From contig NZ_CP020694.1 in the NCBI RefSeq assembly GCF_003611275.1, forward strand, positions 3,132,001-3,196,000: a DNA stretch of 64,000 bases. The letters are read 5' to 3'. Below the pieces are notes generated by a model. The model had not been told where the DNA came from, searched no databases, and saw only the letters and a list, made by a program, of their open reading frames with translations. Below are positions 58,584-64,000 of the stretch, piece after piece. Source of the stretch: Sulfitobacter sp. D7 (GTDB lineage Bacteria > Pseudomonadota > Alphaproteobacteria > Rhodobacterales > Rhodobacteraceae). Numbering within the stretch: position 1 is the first letter of the stretch; the number at the start of each line of letters is the position of its first letter. Position numbers and translations under genes: made by a program.

Positions 58584-60734
58584 TCAGTCGGTCTTTTCGA
58601 CAGTCTTTCCCATGCTCATATTGCGGTGCCTGCTGACATCGGCGACTTCACTTTCGGCTTCGATCGTGGACATCAACGAATGCAGATGACTTACGTCTCT
58701 GAGATCCACATAGACCACCAACCGGTAAAAGTCAGGCTTGCGCTCCACAAACTCCAAATCAGAGATATTGGCCGAGGCTTCGCCGATCAAGGTGCAGACC
58801 CGCCCCAGTACGCCCGCGCCGTTGCCGATGGTGATGTCCAACGCGCAGGTATAGACCGCCGGGTGGCTGCCATCGTGCCAGCGCAGATCCAGCCAACGCT
58901 CGGGCTGGTCTTCGTATTCCGACAGGCGGTCGCAGTCGATTGAGTGGACGGTCACGCCCTTGCCACGGAAGGTGATGCCGACGATCCGCTCACCGGGCAG
59001 CGGCGTGCAGCAGGGCGCGCGGTCAAAGCTCTGGCCCGGCTCCAGCCCCACGACGGCGCGGCGCACGTCGATCTGCTCGCCCTTTTGCGGGGCAAGGTCA
59101 GGATAGACGCATTCCACCACTTCGCGGCCTGTGAGTTCGGAACTGCCAAGCCGGGCGAGCACCTCATCGGGGCCGTTGAGCCGCATGTTCTTGGCGACGG
59201 TATGCAGCACCTTATCGGTGGCCTTCTTGCCGACCTGCGCGAAGGCCGAGCGCGCCAATTCGCGGCCCAGTTTGATAAAGCGCTCGCGGTCGACCTCGCG
59301 CAGGGACCGCCGGATTGCCGACTTGGCCTTGCCGGTGGTGGCGATATCAAGCCATGTGACCTGCGGTGTTTGCCCCTGCGCGGTGGTGATCTCAATCGAC
59401 TGGCCGTTTTTGATCCGCGTCCAGAGCGGCACACGCATCCCGTCGACTTTGGCCCCAACGCAAGCGTTGCCGATCCGGGTGTGGATCGCATAGGCGAAAT
59501 CAATCGGCGTCGCCCCGCGCGGCAGTTTCACCACATCGCCTTTGGGCGTGAAGCAGAAGACCTGATCCGCGTACATCTCAAGCTTCACCGCTTCGAGGAA
59601 ATCCTCGTGGTCGGTCTCGGCGTCGAACTGCTCGGTCAGCTGGCTGATCCATTTGGCGGGATCGACGGCAAAGGGGTTTCGGCTGCGCACACCGTCGCGG
59701 TAGGACCAATGCGCGGCGACGCCGGTCTCGGCCACGTCATGCATCTGCCGGGTGCGGATCTGCACTTCCACCCGCTTGCCATCGCGGCCCGAGACGGTGG
59801 TATGGATCGAGCGATAGCCGTTGGTCTTGGGCTGGCTGATGTAATCCTTGAACCGCCCCGGCACCGCGCGCCAGCGGCGATGGATCGCGCCGAGTGTGCG
59901 GTAGCAATCCTCGTCAGAGGCGGTGATAACGCGAAAGCCGTAAATGTCGGACAGACGGGAGAAGCTTTGCTCCTTCTCCTCCATCTTGCGCCAGATCGAA
60001 TAGGGTTTCTTGGCACGGCCAAAAACCTCGGCGTCGATATCCGCTTTTTCCAACTCCACCCGCATGTCGCCGGTGATCCGCTGGATCACGTCGCCGGTGT
60101 CGCGTTGCAGGGTGATAAAGCGGCGAATGATCGAGGCGCGCGCCTCGGGGTTGAGCACGCGAAACGCAAGGTCTTCCAACTCTTCGCGCATCCACTGCAT
60201 GCCCATGCGCCCCGCCAGTGGCGCGTAGATATCCATCGTCTCCCGCGCCTTTTTGACCTGCTTGTCCGGGCGCATGGATTTGATCGTGCGCATGTTGTGC
60301 AGACGGTCGGCGAGCTTGACGAGGATGACGCGCAAGTCCTTGGACATCGCCATAAAGAGCTTGCGGAAATTCTCGGCCTGTTTGGTCTCGGTCGAGTTGA
60401 GCTGAAGATTGGTCAGCTTGGTGACACCATCGACCAATTCCGCCACTTCGCCGCCAAAGAGACTCTGCACCTCGGCATAAGACGCTTTGGTGTCTTCGAT
60501 CGTATCGTGCAAAAGGGCGGTGATGATCGTCGCATCGTCAAGCTGTTGTTCCGTGAGGATCGCAGCGACAGCGACGGGGTGGGTGAAATAGGGCTCACCG
60601 GAATGGCGAAACTGCCCCTCATGCATCCGCGCCCCGTAGTCGAAAGCGGCGCGGATCAGGGGTTCGTTGGTACGCGGATTGTAGCCTTGAACAAGAGCGA
60701 TCAGGTCATCGGCAGTAATGTCGGCGCTGTTCAT
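58584..60734 (-). CDS. rsh: Bifunctional (p)ppGpp synthetase/hydrolase
   Basis: A 716-residue stringent-response enzyme. The HD hydrolase domain has His52, ALLHDTIEDT (His76, Asp77, Glu80, Asp81) and intact metal ligands. The synthetase domain has KKPYSIWRKMEEKEQSF and YGFRVI. A TGS domain (FAYAIHTRIGNACVGAKVDG) and a C-terminal ACT domain follow. With all parts present it should both make and degrade (p)ppGpp. It is preceded by rpoZ, which lies in the same direction 36 bp upstream, as in other proteobacteria. Confidence 0.96.
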   Translation of the reverse strand: MNSADITADDLIALVQGYNPRTNEPLIRAAFDYGARMHEGQFRHSGEPYFTHPVAVAAILTEQQLDDATIITALLHDTIEDTKASYAEVQSLFGGEVAELVDGVTKLTNLQLNSTETKQAENFRKLFMAMSKDLRVILVKLADRLHNMRTIKSMRPDKQVKKARETMDIYAPLAGRMGMQWMREELEDLAFRVLNPEARASIIRRFITLQRDTGDVIQRITGDMRVELEKADIDAEVFGRAKKPYSIWRKMEEKEQSFSRLSDIYGFRVITASDEDCYRTLGAIHRRWRAVPGRFKDYISQPKTNGYRSIHTTVSGRDGKRVEVQIRTRQMHDVAETGVAAHWSYRDGVRSRNPFAVDPAKWISQLTEQFDAETDHEDFLEAVKLEMYADQVFCFTPKGDVVKLPRGATPIDFAYAIHTRIGNACVGAKVDGMRVPLWTRIKNGQSIEITTAQGQTPQVTWLDIATTGKAKSAIRRSLREVDRERFIKLGRELARSAFAQVGKKATDKVLHTVAKNMRLNGPDEVLARLGSSELTGREVVECVYPDLAPQKGEQIDVRRAVVGLEPGQSFDRAPCCTPLPGERIVGITFRGKGVTVHSIDCDRLSEYEDQPERWLDLRWHDGSHPAVYTCALDITIGNGAGVLGRVCTLIGEASANISDLEFVERKPDFYRLVVYVDLRDVSHLHSLMSTIEAESEVADVSRHRNMSMGKTVEKTD

Positions 60735-60770
60735 GCCATCTGCCTCATTGCCCCGGCCGGGGCGCGGGGG

Positions 60771-61124
60771 TTAGCCCTGCCCCTGTGCGGCCATCAACTG
60801 GCGCAGCAACATTTCTTCGGACATGCTGTCTTCTTCGGGCTTGTCCTCTTCGCCACCCATCAAAAGCGCCATGGCGTCTTCTTCGGGTTCGTCGACTTCG
60901 ATCTGGTTCTGATTGCTTTCGATCAGACGCTCGCGCAGATCATCAGCCGACTGCGTTTCGTCCGCAATCTCACGCAGGGACACGACCGGGTTCTTGTCGT
61001 TGTCGCGGTCGACGGTCAGCGGCGATCCGGCAGCAATCTCACGGGCGCGGTGCGCGGCCAGCATGACGAGCTCGAAACGGTTCGGAACCTTATCCACACA
61101 ATCTTCGACGGTGACGCGGGCCAT
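60771..61124 (-). CDS. rpoZ: RNA polymerase subunit omega
   Basis: A 117-residue subunit. [20 protein letters not shown] and [13 protein letters not shown] are hallmarks. The C-terminal half is acidic. Omega promotes beta' folding and forms part of the ppGpp site. It is upstream of rsh and has a strong promoter. Confidence 0.96.
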   Translation of the reverse strand: MARVTVEDCVDKVPNRFELVMLAAHRAREIAAGSPLTVDRDNDKNPVVSLREIADETQSADDLRERLIESNQNQIEVDEPEEDAMALLMGGEEDKPEEDSMSEEMLLRQLMAAQGQG

Positions 61125-61161
61125 GAAGCCTCCAATATCTCATTTGCTGCCAGAAGTGCGG

Positions 61162-61190
61162 TATTTAGGCCGCCTCGGGCAGATTTACAA
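61162..61190 (-). promoter_or_regulatory. Promoter of rpoZ-rsh
   Basis: On the minus strand: TTGTAA (61190-61185), 17-bp spacer, TAAATA (61167-61162), 38 bp before the rpoZ ATG. Confidence 0.6.
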
Positions 61191-61197
61191 GCCGTTA

Positions 61198-61806
61198 TTA
61201 CAGGCGCCGCACCTCGGCACGATCCCGCTCAGGCAGAGCCTCAAGCAAGGTGCGCACCGGTTTTCCCAGCAGCGGGTGCACCCAATCGGGAGCCACGTCG
61301 GCCAGCGGCACCAGCACAAAAGCGCGGTCTTGCAGGCGAGGATGCGGCAGGATCAACTGCTCTGGCGTGCGGCCAATCTGAGCCTCAAGCGGCAAATCAC
61401 GCCACATCTTGTGGGTGTTACGGTCTGGCAACACGATATCATCACAGGCCAGCAAATCCAAATCCAAAGTGCGCTGGCCCCAACGCTGCACCCGCTCCCG
61501 ACCCAACTGCGCCTCGATCCGATGCAAGACGCCAAGCGCTTTGGCCGGATCCCACGGCGCTTCCAAACGCGTTGCGGCGTTCACATAATCGGGCCCCGCT
61601 CCTGCGGGAAAAGCCGGAGTATGATAGAATGCACTGGTCGCGCGAATCACCCCGCCGGAGGTTTGCAACAGCTTCAAAGCCGACTTCAGGGTTTCCTGCG
61701 GCGCACCGACAGAAGAGCCGAGGTTCCCACCAAGCGCAATCAGGAGACTATACTTTCGTATAGGCTCTCTACTGCTTAATTCCATACCCACGGGGTCTTG
61801 CGACAT
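61198..61806 (-). CDS. folK: 2-amino-4-hydroxy-6-hydroxymethyldihydropteridine diphosphokinase
   Basis: A 202-residue HPPK of the folate pathway. LLIALGGNLGSSVG and RVQRWGQRTLDLDLLACDD (metal-binding Asp pair) are the signatures, with LPHPRLQDRAFVLVPL. The first 17 residues are variable and MELSSREP (61785) is an alternative start. It is divergent from the NYN-domain gene. Confidence 0.93.
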   Translation of the reverse strand: MSQDPVGMELSSREPIRKYSLLIALGGNLGSSVGAPQETLKSALKLLQTSGGVIRATSAFYHTPAFPAGAGPDYVNAATRLEAPWDPAKALGVLHRIEAQLGRERVQRWGQRTLDLDLLACDDIVLPDRNTHKMWRDLPLEAQIGRTPEQLILPHPRLQDRAFVLVPLADVAPDWVHPLLGKPVRTLLEALPERDRAEVRRL

Positions 61807-61929
61807 CGTTAAAAAGCCTTAGTTATGCACCCTGATGTGGGGGCATCGCCAGCCGTCACAGATTTATTAATCTGCGACGATTACAACTCAAACCGGGAAT
61901 ACGGCGAAGCCTGCCGAAAGGATAGATTA

Positions 61930-62484
61930 ATGTTCTACAAAGATGAGCGTTTGGCGCTTTTCATAGACGGCTCCAACCTCTACGCCGCAGCAAAGACGCT
62001 TGGCTTCGACATCGACTATAAGTTGCTGCGGCAAGAGTTCATGCGCCGCGGCAAGCTGCTGCGCGCCTTCTACTATACCGCATTGCTGGAAAACGATGAG
62101 TATTCGCCGATCCGCCCGCTTGTTGACTGGCTGAACTACAACGGCTTTTCCATGGTCACCAAACCGGCCAAGGAATACACCGACAGCATGGGCCGCCGCA
62201 AAGTCAAAGGCGACATGGACATCGAACTGGCCGTTGATGCGATGGAACTGGCACCGCGTGTCGACCATATCGTGATCTTTTCCGGCGACGGCGACTTCCG
62301 TCCGCTGGTCGAAAGCCTGCAACGCCAAGGCGTGCGCGTTTCTGTCGTGTCGACGATTCGCAGCCAGCCGCCGATGATCTCTGACGATCTGCGTCGCCAA
62401 GCCGACAACTTTATCGAGCTTGACGATCTGCGTGATGTCATTGGCCGTCCGCCGCGCGATCCGATCTCGACCTCGCAAGACTAA
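61930..62484 (+). CDS. NYN (LabA/DUF88) domain protein
   Basis: A 184-residue PIN-like NYN domain protein, likely an RNase. Acidic active-site residues lie in ALFIDGSNLY, KGDMDIELAVDAM and VIFSGDGDFRPLVE. AAAGGA precedes ATG 61930. A CAGATT/AATCTG hairpin (61859-61874) sits in its leader. Its RNA target is unknown. Confidence 0.88.
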   Translation: MFYKDERLALFIDGSNLYAAAKTLGFDIDYKLLRQEFMRRGKLLRAFYYTALLENDEYSPIRPLVDWLNYNGFSMVTKPAKEYTDSMGRRKVKGDMDIELAVDAMELAPRVDHIVIFSGDGDFRPLVESLQRQGVRVSVVSTIRSQPPMISDDLRRQADNFIELDDLRDVIGRPPRDPISTSQD

Positions 62485-62581
62485 GCGCAAACCGCCTTAT
62501 TTCCGCCCAAAACCATGTTGCTAGCCGCAGCAGTGGCTTTCTTGTGCCCGGCATCAAGGGGGCAGGCAGACGAATAACAGA

Positions 62582-62603
62582 CCAGTGACAATGGCGTCAC
62601 TGG
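62582..62603. promoter_or_regulatory. Palindrome between the NYN and luxR genes
   Basis: CCAGTGAC (62582-62589) and GTCACTGG (62596-62603) with a 6-nt centre. It is either the NYN gene terminator (no strong T run) or an operator 135 bp before the LuxR gene. A second hairpin, ACCCCCC/GGGGGGT (62702-62721), lies just upstream of the luxR ribosome binding site. Confidence 0.4.
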
Positions 62604-62737
62604 CCTGTGAAATTTCTAAAATACCCCAGGGAAGATACAATACAGCACATGAACCCATGCGTTCCCCTTGATCCCACAGTACCCGTTCCCGTAGAAGTAG
62701 ACGACCCCCCGAAAAAGGGGGGTTAAAGTGAGGGACG

Positions 62738-63475
62738 ATGCTTTTCGATGATGCGGTGCGGCTGGAGAAGCTACAGGATGTAGGCAAGCTCTGGGACGGC
62801 ATTGTAGAGGCGCTGCGACAGATTGGTTTCACCCACGCCATTCACATCAGCGTCGGGGCAGATTTCAAAGATGCCCAGTTTTTATCCACCATCCCCGACC
62901 TTTACGATGATCTCCCCCCCGAGGATGACCCCTTTCTCCACCATTCGTGCACCAGCTATGAAGTCCTGACAATCGGTCAGGCCTTCGTGCACCTTTACCC
63001 CGATGTTACCCCCTCTGAGCATTCGCTGATCGCACGCGCAGGACGGGAAGGTTTGCACGCCGCCTTTGCGGTGCCCATGCGGCTGAAAGGATCAGAACGT
63101 TTCGGTGGCTTCATCATCGGCAATTGGATGGAGGCCGATGAGTTTGAACGGAGCTTTAGCGACGTGGCCGAGGATCTTCGCCTCTTTTGCCTGCTGATGC
63201 ACCGCCGCATCGAAGACCTGACCGGCACCGCCCCGTTACCCCTGCCCGAGACCCCATCGGCCTTTGGCAAACTCAGCCCGCGCGAAGCCGAAGTGGTGAA
63301 CCTGCTGGCCCATGGCTACACCCGCCAGCAAACCGCGCATCGTTGCAACCTCTCGATCCACACCGTCTCGGACTATGCGAAATCGGGCTACCGCAAATTG
63401 GGCATCCGCAACCGGGCGCAGGCCGCCGCCCTCGTTCACGGCACCGCGGGCGAGGCTGCGCCCAAGAAAGGCTGA
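62738..63475 (+). CDS. LuxR family transcriptional regulator (orphan)
   Basis: A 245-residue regulator. The N-terminal domain (about 15-160) has the autoinducer-binding fold; a DDP motif occurs, but I do not see the usual Trp/Tyr ligand residues clearly. The C-terminal HTH is clear: LSPREAEVVNLLAHGYTRQQ, then IHTVSDYAKSGYRKLG. No luxI is adjacent, so it is an orphan that may sense a foreign or different signal. ispH follows on the same strand. Confidence 0.87.
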   Translation: MLFDDAVRLEKLQDVGKLWDGIVEALRQIGFTHAIHISVGADFKDAQFLSTIPDLYDDLPPEDDPFLHHSCTSYEVLTIGQAFVHLYPDVTPSEHSLIARAGREGLHAAFAVPMRLKGSERFGGFIIGNWMEADEFERSFSDVAEDLRLFCLLMHRRIEDLTGTAPLPLPETPSAFGKLSPREAEVVNLLAHGYTRQQTAHRCNLSIHTVSDYAKSGYRKLGIRNRAQAAALVHGTAGEAAPKKG

Positions 63476-63535
63476 CGGGCTGGACGAAGAGCGCCCAAGC
63501 CCTTACCTCTGCGCCAAGCCGTTCGGAGACTTCGC

Positions 63536-64000
63536 ATGACCAACACGCCCCTGACCCTCTACCTCGCCGCGCCGCGCGGATTCTGCGCGGGCGTGGACCG
63601 GGCGATCAAGATCGTCGAAATGGCGCTCGAGAAATGGGGCGCCCCAGTCTATGTGCGCCATGAGATCGTGCACAACAAATTCGTCGTCGACGGGCTGCGC
63701 GACAAGGGCGCGGTCTTTGTCGAGGAACTCTCCGAATGCCCCGACGACCGTCCGGTGATCTTTTCCGCCCATGGCGTGCCGAAATCCGTGCCCTCGGCGG
63801 CGCAGGCGCGCAATATGATCTATGTCGATGCCACCTGCCCACTGGTCTCCAAGGTCCATATCGAAGCACAGCGCCATGCCGATGCAGGGCTGCAGATCAT
63901 TATGATCGGCCACGCGGGCCACCCTGAGACGGTCGGCACCATGGGCCAACTGCCCGACGGCGATGTGTTGCTTGTTGAAACCCCCGACGATGTGGCCGGG
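63536..64000 (+). CDS. ispH: 4-hydroxy-3-methylbut-2-enyl diphosphate reductase (partial)
   Basis: The first 155 codons of IspH, the last enzyme of the MEP isoprenoid pathway; the gene runs off the window end. [13 protein letters not shown] and DATCPLVSK supply two of the three Cys ligands of the Fe-S cluster. AHGVP and [13 protein letters not shown] are conserved. GGAG lies 8 nt before the ATG. Confidence 0.96.
   Translation, partial: MTNTPLTLYLAAPRGFCAGVDRAIKIVEMALEKWGAPVYVRHEIVHNKFVVDGLRDKGAVFVEELSECPDDRPVIFSAHGVPKSVPSAAQARNMIYVDATCPLVSKVHIEAQRHADAGLQIIMIGHAGHPETVGTMGQLPDGDVLLVETPDDVAG

Noticed and set aside
58944..61763. 939-residue open frame antisense to rsh and rpoZ
   Set aside because: Product of strong codon bias on the opposite strand; rsh, rpoZ and their promoter fully explain the region.
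1..64000. CRISPR array, prophage, toxin-antitoxin or restriction system
   Set aside because: No direct-repeat array, cas, integrase, phage structural, toxin pair or methyltransferase gene is visible in any part of the window.

Overview
The window is a gene-dense (about 60% GC) stretch of a chromosome from an alphaproteobacterium of the Rhodobacterales, most likely the marine Roseobacter group. This rests on family content and gene order: SRP RNA near dnaX-ybaB-recR; pdxJ/acpS-lepB-rnc-era-recO; L-malyl-CoA lyase and methylsuccinyl-CoA dehydrogenase of the ethylmalonyl-CoA pathway; the cell-cycle protein TrcR; a FYDLN-acid protein; COQ9; a Hint-domain protein; and D-glutamate genes dgcN-dgcA. 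A Sulfitobacter-like genus is a guess. No phage, integrase, transposase, CRISPR array or replication origin is visible.

Layout. 0.3-7.6 kb: GAF histidine kinase, Asp-nucleophile alpha/beta hydrolase, membrane cytochrome c, prephenate dehydratase, SRPBCC protein, NudC, 2',3'-cyclic phosphodiesterase/nucleotidase. 7.6-12 kb: SRP RNA with its own promoter, zinc metallopeptidase, DUF202 protein, dnaX-ybaB-recR. 12-17.5 kb: ornithine decarboxylase with a long leader, EEP-fold membrane protein, trcR, RNase T2, quinone oxidoreductase. 17.5-22 kb: acyl-CoA ligase and thiolase facing the biotin transporter bioMNY. 22-27.3 kb: COQ9, S21, a repeat-rich spacer, Lrp/alanine dehydrogenase, MscL, a second GAF histidine kinase, YtoQ. 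27.3-37.6 kb: pheS-X-pheT, an accessory block (DJ-1/PfpI, small HTH, Hint protein, esterase), then rpmI-rplT and pyk. 37.7-45 kb: DUF1244, MaoC, DMT transporter, a D-amino-acid operon (dgcN-dgcA-aminotransferase), mcl1, accA, GNAT. 45-52.3 kb: GntR, Dabb, pabB, M48 peptidase, FYDLN protein, tRNA-Ala(GGC), TauE/SafE, mcd, META protein. 52.3-64 kb: recO-DUF1491-era-rnc-lepB, acpS, PA2169-type protein, pdxJ, DUF2062, rsh, rpoZ, folK, NYN protein, LuxR regulator, and ispH cut by the window end.

Functionally the window is mainly core metabolism and information processing. mcl1 and mcd point to acetyl-CoA assimilation without isocitrate lyase. accA and the biotin transporter both concern biotin-dependent carboxylation. 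The least explained parts are a low-GC zinc-ribbon membrane protein translationally coupled between pheS and pheT, the ligase/thiolase pair beside the biotin transporter, the accessory block between rplT and pheS, a kinase gene that seems to start with ATT, and several strong palindromes next to regulators or metabolic genes.
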